From the NCBI RefSeq assembly GCF_040939455.1, contig NC_134104.1:138048501-138112500 (forward strand): 64,000 bases of DNA, written 5' to 3'. The stretch comes from Microcebus murinus (lineage: Eukaryota > Chordata > Mammalia > Primates > Cheirogaleidae). The position numbers and the translations under genes were made by a program. Positions 11,238 through 23,484 of this stretch are shown piece by piece (positions within the stretch are counted from its first letter, which is position 1; the number at the start of each line of letters is the position of its first letter). The notes under the pieces are model-generated. The model was not told the origin of the DNA, did no database searches, and saw only the letters and a program-made list of their open reading frames with translations.

Positions 11238-11715
11238 GTGCAAAGGCCAACATATGGTGGAATCAGTAACCAAGATGCAGTTCTCATTCTGATGCTCCTT
11301 CATGCTCGCATGGGTTATGGCTCCCTCCACACATGCATTACATGTCTTCAGCTACCTGTCTGGGAAATGCTCCTGTCTCTTCCTTTCAAGGTTACAAACG
11401 CTAGACCCCATGACTTCTACATCCACTTTAACCTATTTTCAATCTATTTATGTTCCCTTTGTTTGGGGAGCATTTTTGGATCCTTCTCTCTTCTCCCTCC
11501 CTGTTTCCTTTGAACTTTCATCTTCAGGTGTGCTGTGGGTTCTTTTATCTTTTTCCTTTCTTCTCTGTACATTAATAGCACTTGCATGCTCCATCAGTCT
11601 CCACCTCTCCACTTCCTTCATCAAACTTACTGCCTTCTCACTGTCATGGTCAAGGCCTTCTTGTTTCTTTCCTTTCTGCCTTCAAACTCATTTCAACAAT
11701 AGAAGTAAAAGTACT
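11238..11715 (+). other. Pyrimidine-rich unassigned stretch with chance ORFs
   Basis: This T/C-rich block stays open in two overlapping frames (11238-11513 and 11302-11775); the second, at 157 codons, is the longest in the window. The predicted protein is rich in S, L and F with no motif and runs into the AT repeat at its end. Composition alone explains the lack of stops. It may be a diverged L2 or LTR piece, but I could not match it. Confidence 0.55.
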
Positions 11716-11716
11716 C

Positions 11717-11776
11717 CCATTATATATATGGAAATATATACATTTTATATATTATATATATGGATGCATATATAAT
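11717..11776. repeat. AT-rich low-complexity tract
   Basis: Imperfect TATA/ATAT runs such as 'tatatattatatatatggat'. It has no clear unit count. Confidence 0.85.
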
Positions 11777-11799
11777 AAATACATTCTGTGCTTTCCTCC

Positions 11800-12475
11800 A
11801 ATATAAATATAAACAAAAACAAAGTTTTATACAAAGCAACATTCACAAATTAATCTATACATTTGGTGCAATCCAATCGAAATCCCTATGTGATTAATAT
11901 CTGTGTAGTTATACTACATATTATATAATGGATATTTTCATACATTTCTGGTGCAAATGAATGTTGATAGAATAACTTTGGAAAAAGAGTTTTCAGAATC
12001 TGGTAAATTTGATGATAATGCACATATGCAACAGAATCCTGAATAGATATGATAATTGTGGTCTTTTGATGGACTATATATAGCATTGGATTTCAACCAT
12101 GACTATGATCAGGCATGGATAAACCTTACAAATATAATGTTGAGCAAAAGAAGCAAAGCCCAAAAGAATACAGTATGATTAGATTCATATGAAGTTCAAA
12201 AATAGTCACAAGTAAGCCATTTTGTTTTGAGATAGATCTTAGGTGTTAAATTATCATGATACATTTTCATGGTAAATTATCACTGTGAAATTCAAACTGG
12301 TATTTACTTCCAGAAGAAAGTGAAGCGGTTGAGTTCCTGAGCGCTGTGATTCAAATAATATTCTGTGGGGTGATGACACAGGCATGTACTTCAGGAACTT
12401 TCATTAAACTCTTCATTTATGTTTTGTTTACTTTTTAGTATATGGTTTATATTTCACAATAAAAATATTTTTTTA
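11800..12475 (+). repeat. Old L1 3' end fragment
   Basis: Blocks such as 'ggtgcaatccaatcgaaatc' (11866), 'tggataaaccttacaaatat' (12116), 'agcaaaagaagcaaagccca' and 'aagaatacagtatgattaga' are the end of an old L1 ORF2 and its 3' UTR. The fragment closes with 'tttcacaataaaaatatttt' and an A-rich tail near 12478. Confidence 0.75.
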
Positions 12476-12559
12476 AAAACTCATATGGCATTCAATAACC
12501 TACTTATTTTTTAGCTTAGTAATTCATGATGATTGTTTTTCCACACAATTACATAGGCT

Positions 12560-12850
12560 TTTGAAGATGGATCTTAAAGGGTACAAAGATGCAGTGATCT
12601 GTAATGAATGTATAGATATCTAAAGTATACCATGAAGATTATAGTTACTAATAATTGTATTGTATACTACAAATTTGCCAAGACAGTATATTTTAGACAT
12701 ATTACCACAAAAAAAAGAAAGATAAACTATATGAGTTGATGGATATGTTAATTTATTTCACTGGAGTAAGCACTTCACTCTGTATATAGAAACATTATGT
12801 TGTACACCTCTAATATATACAATAGAGACGAGGAAAAAATAAATGAAAAT
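12560..12850 (+). repeat. Second L1 3' UTR fragment
   Basis: The run 'gggtacaaagatgcagtgat', 'gattatagttactaataatt', 'ttgatggatatgttaattta' and 'tatgttgtacacctctaata' followed by an A-rich end matches the 3' UTR of middle-aged L1s (L1MB/L1MC type). It lies right after the preceding L1 end. Confidence 0.75.
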
Positions 12851-12869
12851 GGATTTCAAAAGATGTCCT

Positions 12870-14510
12870 TTGACCTATTGTGCCACATTTATTTTAAAAA
12901 TCACCCAATTTTGAAGATTTTGACCTTGCTCTCTGTTCCTCTTATAAAATAGAGCACAAGATCCCCCTGTGTGTATAAATCTTTATTTCATCTCTGACTG
13001 TTTTCTTAACGTAAAGTTGTAGAGGTGTAATCGCTGAGTCAAATAGTATACATTTTACAACATACGAGTATAAATGTTTCTGCCAAATTTTCCTCCAAAA
13101 ATTTTCCATCAAGTGACACTTCTACCAGCCTTTTATGAGAATGTTCATTTCATTCACACTCACCAGCATGGCTATTAAATGTCTTTGCTAATTTGATAAT
13201 TAATGAATTTAAGTTTCATGAGAGTAGAGACCTTTATATTTTTCACTAATATGACAACTTGCTCATATTAGGTGCTCAACAAATATTTATTAACTAAAAG
13301 AATTATATCTAATTTATTTGAATTGGCATGTATTGCTGAAAATTCACTTCAATATTATTATTGTAAATTGATATCTTCACAGATTTTTTCTTTTCTGTTT
13401 ATTCTGGCAAATGACGATCATTATTACTTATTATTCAGGGTGATAATTTTTTATATGTAATTTGATCTCTATGTATTTGTTTTGTTTTGATCGACTGTTT
13501 TTTCTACTGCCCATTGAAAGGTAAAAGCATATTTCCTTTGCTTAGGTGAGCACAGTCACTTTTAAATTGAGTCTTAAATTGAAAACTTAGTTCCTGTGTT
13601 ATAGCATTAAGCATTCCACCAGTCATAGTCACTATAACATACTCCTGTACAATCAAATCATAATACATAAATATTTGTAGCATGCATGTGTGCGTACACT
13701 CACATATATACTTGAATCCTTAACAAGGACACCAAAGCCTATTTATTATAGCAAAGATTTATAAAGTTGCTTGCCTTCATTTGTTTAGCAATCAATATTA
13801 CATATTCATCTACTTGAATGGAGAAGAGATAAAATGATGGACCACGGATGCTATGCATAAAACAAAAATCACCTATTCAGATCATTTATTATTCCTTCCC
13901 AAACAGATGTTAACTCATCAATACTTGGGTAGTATCAATTTTATTGATTTGTTTGGATTATCTTCTTATCATTTCTATTTTAGCAATTGAACCATATCTG
14001 TGTTGGTCTTATTTTTTTAGCCCAGTTGGTTTTTTCTATGCAAAGAAAGTGTATTGCCTAAAAGGAGTATATGGAATGGCAACAATGTGAAATCTATCTA
14101 AATAAAAGTTTACTAATAAAATGGAAATACATCTTTAAAAAAATAGCATCAATTTTCAACATTGAGTTTGTAATTTCTTTAAGTTTGTCACTAGGAAGAT
14201 AAAAAAGGATCAGATAACATTGCCCAAAGGATGGGATAGTGCTCGTAATCTGATGAACTGGAAAGTGAAAATGCAATAATGTGATCTGGTTTTAGGGTGG
14301 TTGTAATTTTAGCTATATGCCAAGATTTATTTTCTACTTCATGCCTCAGAATGCAAACTCTATGTGCAAACATTATGTTTTTCCTCTAATATATCTTAGT
14401 ACATAAAGCAACCTTGCTTTTACCACTCTACTCCCATCTATTTGAACAAGGTTCACCAAAATTTTCTTATTTGACAAATCTGATATTTATTAAATACTTA
14501 ATCAGTATTT
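12870..14510. other. AT-rich stretch, possibly old L1 at its start
   Basis: The part at about 12880-13220 ('gaggtgtaatcgctgagtca', 'ccaaattttcctccaaaaat', 'cacactcaccagcatggcta') resembles a widespread L1-derived segment. The rest is AT-rich with no supported gene; the ORFs at 13272-13460 and 14094-14373 look random. Confidence 0.5.
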
Positions 14511-14519
14511 TTTTAAAAA

Positions 14520-15710
14520 AGGGTCCACATTTTTAGTCCCATTTGAACTCTGTGACCTTCAAGGTTGTTGACAACTTACTTCCTTGAACTTCTTTGAGAC
14601 CCTGACCTTCTATTTCATGGCATATATTATCTCCATATTTTTTTCAGTAACTCTGACAATTCTTTCTCTCTCTTCTCCACAGAGCCTCTTCTTTTGTTCT
14701 TAAAATACTGGTCTTTTCAGGGTTTGTTTTTGTTGTTGCTGTTTTTTTCTCTTTCAACTACACACTCTCTTCCATTCACTGCTGTGCTTTAACTACCATC
14801 TATAATCTCTTGACTCTCAAACCTTTTTTTGTTTCCCCAGCCCAGAGCTCTCCAGTGAACTCCTCATCAGCCCAAACCCACTCTTCCTCCTGTTTTCTTT
14901 ATCTTCATTGGCAGCACCATTTTCCACCCAGTTACCTGAGTTGGGATTCTGAAAGTTATACTCTATTCTTATCTGTATTCCCTAAATCTGATTAATCTAT
15001 GACTTCATCCAATTCTAGGTACAAATAATTTCTCAAATTTTTCCAACTTTCTATCTTTTTACTACTGCCTTTGAGCAGCTTCTCATCCTTTTTGACCAAA
15101 CTGTTGGAGTTTCTTTCTCAGGCTCTTTGGCTTTAGTCTCACACTACTTTAAACCATCTTCCAAATTATGCCCAAAGTACTGTATAGCATAGGTCTGGTA
15201 ATATATCTCCTTTACCTGACAATATTTAATAGGTCTTTACCTCTTATAAGATAATGTCCAAATCTCTTTGTATGACATACAAAGCCCTTCATGATCTACA
15301 CCTGCAACTTTATCTTCTAACCCACTAAATATGTGCACACACACACAAACACACACTTTATGCATCACACTCCATTGTTTTTTATATCTATATCACCTCC
15401 CCAGGCTGTTTTGTATTTCCATATTTTGCATGAATCCTTCCACAGTTTCTGCTTAAACTGTCCATTGTTCACTTATATCTATCTGAAAAGCTTCCTTTAA
15501 GAACATTTTCCAACCATTCAATAGAGTTAATCACTTGCTCTATGCTATAACAGTGCCTGATACATGTTGTGTATAATATGTCATATTGTGATTTATTTGG
15601 TACATATCGAATATCCTTAAAATCAACTTCCTTGAGGATAGGAACTGTTTGTTAATTATCCCTACTGCTCAGCTCATGGGATCTGCTTAATTATCTTTAA
15701 CAAATGGGTG
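14520..15710 (+). repeat. LINE-2 (L2), long fragment
   Basis: About 1.2 kb follows the L2 3' half: a 'ctctgtgaccttcaaggttg' region, 'ccagcccagagctctccagt' (14837), 'gaccaaactgttggagtttc', 'aagataatgtccaaatctct' (15248), 'tacaaagcccttcatgatct' (15279) and the end 'cttgaggataggaactgttt' (15631) followed by an L2-like 'gggtgaatggatggatggat' tail. A CA-rich patch lies at 15335-15356. Coding frames are destroyed. Confidence 0.85.
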
Positions 15711-15874
15711 AATGGATGGATGGATGAATTTATTTATGATGTATAGGTAAGGAAGATAGTAAGCAAGGTGGTTTATTAATACTATTTTGTTTAATTTTTA
15801 AAGCTATCACTCAAGATATTGTTAGAGAAGTTCTGAAAATAAGTTAGAAACAAGTAAGAGTCAAACTGACTGTT

Positions 15875-16015
15875 TGATATACAGCTAGATTGGAAGCTAC
15901 TTGTGAGCTATATAACATTGGACAAGTCACTTAACTACTTAGTGCCCCAATTTCCTCATCTGTAACATGAGGACAATAATCTCCATCTATATTAATTAGG
16001 ATATAGGCTAAATTC
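15875..16015 (+). repeat. MIR SINE
   Basis: The MIR core is clear: 'aacattggacaagtcactta', 'ccaatttcctcatctgtaac' and 'atgaggacaataatctccat' correspond to the conserved 'ttgggcaagttacttaacc' and 'cctcatctgtaaaatgggga' motifs. Confidence 0.9.
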
Positions 16016-16076
16016 CTATAAAATATTCTAAAATATGACTTAAAGAAGATATAGATCTATTTATCTGCCATACACT

Positions 16077-16310
16077 TTTTTTGGCATTTTATTTTTTTAA
16101 TTTATTTATTATTTTCAGCATATTATGGGGGTACAAATGTTACGGTTACATATATTTCCCTTACCCCCCTCCCCCCTCGAGTCAGAGTCCATCCCCCAGT
16201 TGGTGCGCACACACTCATTATGTATGTATATACCCCCCCCACCTGCCCAACACCCAATAGATGTTTTTCCTATATGTCTACTTTTGTGTTGATCAGTTAA
16301 TACCAATTTG
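16077..16310 (-). mobile_element. Young LINE-1 3' UTR, 5'-truncated
   Basis: An eight-base duplication, CATACACT, lies at 16069-16076 and 16311-16318. Inside is a T run, then 'cagcatattatgggggtaca', a C-rich block ('ccccctcccccctcgagtca' region) and about 130 more bases of L1 3' UTR. All of it is in reverse, so the element inserted into the minus strand and lost everything 5' of its 3' UTR. Its end matches the L1 at 7580, so the two belong to one lineage. Confidence 0.9.
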
Positions 16311-16318
16311 CATACACT

Positions 16319-16675
16319 CTTAAAGTGGGCAGTCCTGACTAATCTTTCTGTGGGTATTCATCCACGGACACACGTTCCTTCCACCTTGCTATTCTGCCAT
16401 CCCATTGAGTATTGCCTCCATGCACATGGCAGAAGTAGGTCACTGCTATGTTGATGAAATGCAAAACCAACAATTATGTCACGTTCACACATACCACCTT
16501 GGCTCTCATTTCTTTGGAGGGAACTTACTCATAAGGCCACTTATTCCTGCAAAAGATGCTAGGAAATATAGCTTCCGTCTGGGTGACCACAAGCTATTTA
16601 AAACTTTATTACTGGGAGAAAAGGGAGGAGAGATATTGGATGGAAAGCTACACACCTGCCCCGCTACTTTATAAT
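16319..16675. other. Unassigned stretch with an 89-codon ORF
   Basis: An open frame at 16405-16674 (+) starts with a methionine and is rich in H and G, but has no motif I know, no splice sites and no conserved neighbours. I regard it as unassigned, possibly part of an old repeat. Confidence 0.4.
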
Positions 16676-16890
16676 GCTGTTACGAGAACTTAGAAGAAAC
16701 GTGTGAAATCATTTAAAACTATGTCTGACACATAGTGAATACTCGATAAATATTGTCTATTGTTATCATTTTATAGTCAAGTAAACTGAGATTCAAGGGG
16801 GTTAAATAACTTGCCTTGGAGACGTACCCTGAATAAGTGGAAGAATAAGAATCTTAACTCTGGTCAGCCTGAGTATAAAGATTCCCAGCC
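16676..16890. repeat. Two MIR-like pieces, + then -
   Basis: The first (about 16676-16765) ends like a forward MIR ('tgtctgacacatagtgaata', then 'ctcgataaatattgtctatt'). The second (about 16770-16890) reads like a reversed MIR core ('aagtaaactgagattcaagg', 'gttaaataacttgcc', 'gtggaagaataagaatctta'). Confidence 0.65.
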
Positions 16891-17288
16891 TTCCCACTGC
16901 CTAAAATATGCTGCACACTTAATGGAATCTGAAAAAGTGAAAACTAGTCCTGTTTCTTGCATTGTAATGACATTCATTTTAGTGAATGAATCCTCTGTGC
17001 TCTTTAAGTAGTTTTTTAATGCTAATGAGTTTCATGGAGATTCAAGGTGTCTACACTTCCAATTATTTCAGAAAGTATTTGAAATTTTGTCTGAATTTTG
17101 ACAATATCCCCTAGATAACATCATCAAAGGGGTTGGGTAAAGGAGTATCTACATTCATTAAGAGAAAGTTAGGAGTTTTCTGCCATCTTTATGTTCAGAG
17201 AATTTTTATCTATTATATGCAATGGAAGAGTTGGCAGGCTTATCTCAGTTTTGAGACATTGCAGTCCACTTTTAAGTTTTTTGCCTAC

Positions 17289-17742
17289 TGTAGTAGGTTG
17301 AATATTGGCCTCAAAAACACATACTCACGTACTATCCTTAGTAACCTGTGATTATTACCTTACTTGGAAAAAGATCTTTGAAGATGCAATTAAGTCAAGG
17401 ATTTAGAGATAAGATTATCCCTGATTATCAAGTGGGCCCTACATTCAATGATAAGCGTCCCAATAAGAGCCAGAGTGAAGAAGAGACACAGAAAGAGAAA
17501 AGGCATGTGAAGACAGAAGCAGGCTTTAGAATTATGCATCCACTAGCCAGGGAACACCTGGAGCCAAAAGAAACAGGAAGATGTAAAAAAAATTCTCCCC
17601 CAGAGCCTTAGAAGGAACATGCTGCTGTCAACGCCTTGAATTTGTACTTTTGGCTTCAAGAACTGTAACAGAATAAATTTCTGTCATTTCAAGCTACCTA
17701 GTTTGTGGTAATTTGTTTGGGCAGCCCTAGGAAATTAATACA
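17289..17742 (+). mobile_element. Solo LTR of MLT1 type (MaLR)
   Basis: About 454 bases start with 'tgtagtaggttgaatattgg', carry 'aaaagatctttgaagatgca', 'ccagagccttagaaggaaca' and 'gaataaatttctgtcatttc', and end with 'agccctaggaaattaataca'. Five-base flanks CCTAC (17284-17288) and CCTAG (17743-17747), one mismatch, are the expected duplication. 'aataaa' at about 17673 is the LTR polyadenylation signal. The ORF at 17348-17611 lies inside and is not a gene. Confidence 0.9.
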
Positions 17743-17854
17743 CCTAGTATAGACATTTTAGCTGGTAGCTCGTTAGTAATGATCCAGAGGTAAAGAGTAA
17801 GAGGCAAGATACTGACTCTAACAACACTTTCTCTACTCCTAGATCAAAGAATAG

Positions 17855-17935
17855 GAAAGAGTGAAAGAGTGTGAGAGAAAGTGAGATAAAAAGAGTGAGA
17901 GTGACAGAGCATGAGATGGAGAGAGCCTCTTCAGC
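17855..17935. repeat. GA-rich low-complexity tract
   Basis: Irregular purine-rich units such as 'gtgagagaaagtgagataaa'. It has no strict period and accounts for the 69-codon ORF on the + strand. Confidence 0.75.
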
Positions 17936-18394
17936 TGGTGGGGGTGGGATTCTCAGAGGTGACAGGAGAACCAAGGCTCGGGAAGAGGTGAGCAGACAGC
18001 CAGGAGAGGCTCCTTGTGTAGTTTCAGGGTCAATTTTCAAAGACACTTGTCTGTCCAGTAAGGCTTTCTTCCCTCTATAACCTATCTATACTCTGGACCA
18101 CATATGGCATTTGTGCATTATTATGGATGATTCCCCAGGAGTGTTTGTAGCTTTCAACTGTTAAAATATAATAAAACATACATAGATGGCTAGCTCTACT
18201 GTGGGAACCATATCCTAGAGGGTATCACTGGGGAAGTCATAGCAGGAATGTCATGGCTACGGAGTAGCCCTAGTGAAAGCGAGTATTCTCTGCTTGTTTT
18301 CTGCCACAATTCTGGTAAGAATTCATTTGTGTTAATTATTAAAAGTATTAGTTTACCTGATATTTTGATAGTGTGTTGCCAGTGTAATTGTGCT

Positions 18395-18560
18395 TTCACA
18401 CAAGCTGTCTCACTTAATCTTTATATAGCCCTTGTGGTGTATAAGAATAGGCATTATGACTCTTTTTTAAATCCCTACTTATTATTAAATGAAGAATCTG
18501 GGTATTTGGTGACTTCCTCCAGGTCATAAAGAAAATCATGGATGGAGCTGGAATTAAAAT
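18395..18560 (-). repeat. MIR SINE
   Basis: Read in reverse: 'tctcacttaatctttatata', 'taaatgaagaatctgggtat', 'tccaggtcataaagaaaatc' and 'tggagctggaattaaaatgg' match the MIR 3' half and core in the expected order. Confidence 0.75.
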
Positions 18561-18604
18561 GGAGAATTACTATTCATTTTTCCAGTGTTAATTCTGTCTC
18601 TCAT

Positions 18605-18745
18605 TCATCAACTTTGTTCAACCAACTGTTATTGAGCATCTACTGTATATAATGCTAGGCATTGGAGAAGAAGGGGCACACAGGATGCAAAACAGAGATT
18701 TTGACTTGAGCAACTTTGTAGTCTTCACAGAAAGACAATCATACA
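18605..18745 (-). repeat. L2 3' end fragment
   Basis: 'ctgttattgagcatctactg' and 'aatgctaggcattggagaag' are the reverse of the L2 3' end ('...ggcactgtgctaggcgctgg...'). Confidence 0.7.
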
Positions 18746-19544
18746 AAGGTCTGCCTAACTTTAAAGCAAAATGAAGTATTTACAGCAAAACTCTGTGATG
18801 ATACCCTAAACAAACAAGATTTTGATGTAATTAGTGGTTGACCCCTTTTGTCCAATTAGCACTTACTCTTATTTTTCCAAGGGGGTAGACAATGTGGACA
18901 TAGGGGGGTAAGCAATGTCAGAAAGGAAAATGGTTTGGCAAGAATGAAAATGCAAGGAATCTCTACACACACGTATTCTCCCAGCTGAGAAACTGAAACT
19001 ACTAAATGGGAGAATTTGTGATTTTGCTGTCATTATCCTGCATTTGTCAGCCAGCTGCAAGACCCAGAATCATCTCTATTGGTATTAAGCCAGAGCAGAC
19101 AACTATCAGTCAGTGGGACCCAGGATCAGCATGGATTTAGGTCTTCCTTCCAGACCTCTGTTCCAACTCTGCTCAAACCAAGGCAAATTCTGCTTTTTAG
19201 GACTCAAAAAGATCATTATGTAGTCCAAATCTGACAATGAAAGAAAATGAAATTGAAATGTAAATAAAAGCTGTTGGATTGAAGTGCCCTTTATTAAAAT
19301 CATTTTACAATTGTTTTCCAGTTAATAAATTTTCTAGTTAAAATAATTGAAAAATATTTCACTTGAATTATTCATCTTGAAATTTGTTTTCAAGCCAGTT
19401 TTGTTGCATCCACATTTTAGAGGCAGATGTTTCTTGCAGACACGGCAGAATATAATTACTTTTTCCCTAGTAGGATTTGTATCTAGGCATTAGAAAGCCA
19501 AACTAGATCCCACAAATAAGACACATTTGGGATCATTTGCACCA
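18746..19544. other. Unassigned non-coding stretch
   Basis: No repeat or gene was recognised. Two minus-strand ORFs of 63-65 codons have no features. Confidence 0.5.
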
Positions 19545-21843
19545 TAGGAATACCTTGGATATATGGTGGGTTTTGTTCCAGACCACCACAATAGAGTGAA
19601 TAATGCAATATAGTGAACCAGACAAAATTTTTCATTTCCCAGTGCATATAGAAGTTATGTTTAGACTATACTGTAGTCCATGAAGTGTACAATAGCATTA
19701 AGTCTAAAAAAAGTACAAACTTAATTAAAAATACTGTATTGCTAAAAAATGCTAACGATCATCTGAGCCTTTAGAGAGCCATAGTTTTTTGCTAGAGGAG
19801 AGTCTTGCCTAGATGTTGATGGCTGCTGACTTATCAGGATGATGGTTGCTAAAGGTTAGGGTGAATGTGGCAATTTTTTAAAATAAGACAACAATGAAGT
19901 TTTCTGTATCAATTCACTCTTCTTTTAATGAATGATTTCTCTGTAGCATGCGATGCTATTTCATAGCATTTTACCCACAGAACTTCTTTCAAAATTAGAG
20001 TCAATCCTCTAACACCTTGCTGCTGATGCTTTATAAATTAAGTTTATGTAATATTCTAAATCCTTTTCTTTTGTCATTGCAACAATGTGCACAGCATTTT
20101 CACCAGGAGTAGATTTCATCTCAAGAAACCACTTTTTTGCTTATCCATTAAGAAGTAACTCCTTACCCATTCAAATTTTATCATGAGATTGCAAAAATTC
20201 AGTCACATCTTCAGGCTCCTCTTCTAATTGTAGTTCTCTTGCTATTTCTGCCACATCTGCAGAAACTTCCTTCACTAACATTTTTTTTGAACCCCTGAAA
20301 ATGATCCATGAAGATTAGGACCAACTTCTTCCAAACTCCTGTTAATGTTGATACTTTTACCTCCTCCCATAAATCATGAATGTTCTTTGTGCTATCCAGA
20401 ATGGTGAATCTTTCTGGAAGGTTTTAACTGTACTTTTCCCAAATTCAACAGAGGAATCACTCTATTCAAGCTATTGCCTTATAAGAATCATTTCTTAAAT
20501 AATATGACCTAGAAATTGAAATCACTTCTTGATTCATGGACTGCAGAATGGATGTTGTGTTATCAGGCACGAAAACAACATGAGTTTCCTTGTACATCTT
20601 TATCAGAGCTCTTGGGTGACTAGGTGCATTGTCAATGAGCAAAATTATTTTGAAAGAAATTTTTTTTTTCTGAGAAGTAGGTCTCAGAATAGTGGGCTTA
20701 AAATATTCAATAAATCATGCCGTAAACAGATCTGCTGTCACCCAGGCTTTGTTCTTCCAATTACAGAGCACAGACAGAGTAGATTTAGCATAATTTTTAA
20801 GATTTTCAAAATAGTAAATGAAAGTCATCAGCTGGTTAGCCCTTAACATGGGAGCCAGTCTGGTTTTTGAAGTTTGAAGCCAGGCCTTGACTCCTCTCTA
20901 GCTATGAAATTCCTAGATGGCATCTTCCTTTAATAAAAGGCTGTTTCATGTACATTAAAAATCTATTGTTTAGCATAGCCACTTTCATCAATTATCTTGG
21001 CTAGGTCTTTGGAAAACCTGATGTAGCTTCTACAAGAGCACTTGTTGCTTCACCTTGCATTTTTATCCTATGAAGATGACTTCTTTCCTTAAACCTCATG
21101 AACTCTGATAGCTTCACACTTTTCTTCTGCATCTTCCTTACCCCTCTGAGCCTTCATAGAATTCGAATAGAGTTAGGGTCTTTCTCTGGATTAGTCTCTG
21201 GTTTAAGGGAGTATTGTGGCTGGCTTAATCTTCTATCCTGACCACTAAAACTTTCTCCCTATCAGAAAAAAAAGGTTATTTGCTTTCTTATAATTCGTGT
21301 GTTCACTGGAGTAACACATTTCCTTTCCTTCAAGAACTTTTCCTTTGCATTCAGAACTTGGCTAACTCTTTGGTGCAAAAGGCCTAGCTTTCAGCCTGTC
21401 GTGGCTTTTGACATGCCTTCCTCACTAAGCTTAAATCATTTCTGGCTTTTGATTTAAAGTAAGAAGAGACTCTTCCTTTCACTTGAACACTTAGAGGCCA
21501 TTGTAGGTTTATTAATTGGCATAACTTCAACATTGTTGTGTCTCAGAGAATAGGGAGGTTCACAGAAAGGGGGGAAAGGGAGCAAACAGAAGTTTGCTGT
21601 TTTATATGGGCATAGTTTGTGACACCCCAGAACAATTACAATAGTAACATCAAAGATCACTGATCACAGATCACCATAACAGATATAATAATAATGAAAA
21701 TTTTAAAATGCTGCAAGAATTACCAAAATGTGACACAGATATGAAGCGAGCACATGCTGCTGGAAAACTGGCACTTGATAGACACAAGGTTGCCACACAC
21801 CTTCAATTTGTTTTAAAAAACTCAATAAAACAAGGTATGCCTG
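19545..21843 (-). mobile_element. Tigger1 DNA transposon, near full length, inactive
   Basis: About 2.3 kb against roughly 2.4 kb for Tigger1. The left end 'taggaataccttggatatat' is a mutated CAGGCATACCT inverted repeat; the right end 'caaggtatgcctg' is its complement and is followed by TA. The body carries hallmark antisense transposase blocks in order, for example 'tggcaattttttaaaataag' (19869), 'tcaccaggagtagatttcat' (20099), 'tggatgttgtgttatcaggc' (20549), 'agagctcttgggtgactagg' (20605), 'gcaggctttgttcttcc'-like sequence near 20740 and 'ttccttaaacctcatgaact' (21088). The pogo-type transposase is encoded on the minus strand, starting near 21500, but is broken by frameshifts and stops. The ORFs at 20529-20846 and 21454-21660 are fragments or shadows of it. 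Confidence 0.95.
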
Positions 21844-21949
21844 TATTTTATTTACTCTAAAGTTACTAACATTATCCTGATAGTCTCTTAACAAGTGGCA
21901 CCTGGGGGACCATTTGTACCCTTTTCACTCTATCACGGTTACTGTGAGT

Positions 21950-22095
21950 GGACACAATCATGTTCATTTATCACCTGAGGAAACTGATCCTCAGAGGCGG
22001 TAAGTGGCAAGTTCAAGGTCACATATTTGTCAGTGAGGGCAACTGATTCATTTTGGACTCCAAGTCCTCATATGCTCACTTTACTACATCGGAGG
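21950..22095 (-). repeat. MIR SINE
   Basis: Reverse MIR core: 'tatcacctgaggaaactgat', 'cctcagaggcggtaagtggc' and 'aagttcaaggtcacatattt'. It directly follows the Tigger1. Confidence 0.87.
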
Positions 22096-22099
22096 ACCT

Positions 22100-22905
22100 C
22101 TTCTTGACTCAGCTAAAATGTCAAATACAACCTGAGTGCTAAATAAAAAATAATGATTCTCTGAGTGTCAGTATTTTATGTCATGGCCAAAATGTTAATG
22201 GTGCCACAGACTAAATTGGAAACCTTATTTGCCTGAGTATTGGACTGTGATCTATATTTTCAGCTCTGTGGTGATGCTAGCACTGGGCGAGTTGAGGTGT
22301 GAGTGCAGGACTGCTAATTAGATGCAGCCTGGACATGGGACTCTGCTTCAGTACTCATTGATACACACCATGTCACTGAGACTGTACTTTACATCTCCTT
22401 TTCTTTTAGCTCTTAGATATGTCTTGGCAAATTATCGGCCCTCAAAGGAAGCGTTTGAAAACCAAAGGGAAGCTTCAAGTGCAACAATGAAGACTTAAGA
22501 AATCTGAAATGGCAACCACAAAGAAAATTCTTCTAACAGTTTTTGAAGCTCGTTATTTCTTTAGCAAAATGTCCTTCTTGTAGCCTTTGAGCGACTTAAA
22601 GAAGTATTAAAATCAAAGAGGCTTCCTTGATGTTTGATAGCGACTTATATAGAATGTGTTTTCGAATGGCAGTGAGGGGCTTTTCCAGTTACTCAGAGGA
22701 AATGAGATTTTCCAATGTCAATTGAAAAACTGGAAAGTGAAGTTAAAGCAGGCAGCAAACTTCACTCACTGACTTCTTCTCAAAGTCAGAAGGCAGAATG
22801 TGATGGAAGAAATACCAGTAGGGTATATCTAGGCCCCAGGCCATGCTTTGGTCATCTTATATTTCCAAGGTATTTCAAGAGGTAGTTCGGTTCTAGGCTG
22901 ACGCT
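22100..22905. other. Unassigned stretch with one splice-acceptor-like site
   Basis: At 22396-22409 there is a pyrimidine run ending in TTTTAG, but no good donor follows within an open frame: the three frames close after about 26-28 codons. It is more likely chance than an exon. Confidence 0.45.
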
Positions 22906-22911
22906 CTGTGG

Positions 22912-23030
22912 TAAGCATGATCGTTAAGACCATGAAATTTAGACTCAGCTCTATGATCTGGGGCAAGTTTTTACACTCCCTGTTCCTTTCACATATAAAA
23001 TGGTTGTCACCTACTTAGTTGCCATTCTAT
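22912..23030 (+). repeat. MIR SINE
   Basis: 'gtaagcatgatcgttaagac' and 'tctggggcaagtttttacac' followed by 'atataaaatggttgtcacct' fit the forward MIR. Confidence 0.7.
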
Positions 23031-23484
23031 CTCCCATCTTGGTTGGGAGAGCCTTGATCCCACGTGACTGATCAAAAATGCTAGGGAGCATACTCAGCTC
23101 CCTTTGCACCTAGCACCTGGATTTCATTCAATCCAGTGAAATCCAGCGAGATCTGCAGGAAAATCCACTTAGAGACCTCTGAGATGCAAGGGAGAAAACT
23201 CTCCTTTCCTTTGTCAGCAATTGTTATTTCATGGCGATGCCAGGACGGTAGCCACCTTGCAACCATGATAGACAAGGCTGAGAAAGAAGCAAATATACAA
23301 AGGGTGACACAGTGGAGAGATGCAAAGATCCTGGATTTTTAATGACATTTATAAATTAGTGCACCAGCTCTGGCACCTCCCTGGCTCCAGTCATCTTACT
23401 ATAAGAGATAATAATAGTCCTTAATGTTATACCAATTTTAGCTAGGTCTTCTGTAATTAGAGCTGAAAGGCTCATAACAGATAC

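Noticed and set aside
11302..11775. Longest ORF in the window (157 codons, +)
   Set aside because: It lies in a T/C-rich tract that is open in two frames, ends in an AT repeat, and shows no domain, so composition explains it.
22396..22500. Acceptor-like pyrimidine tract plus TTTTAG
   Set aside because: All frames close within about 28 codons and no good donor follows.
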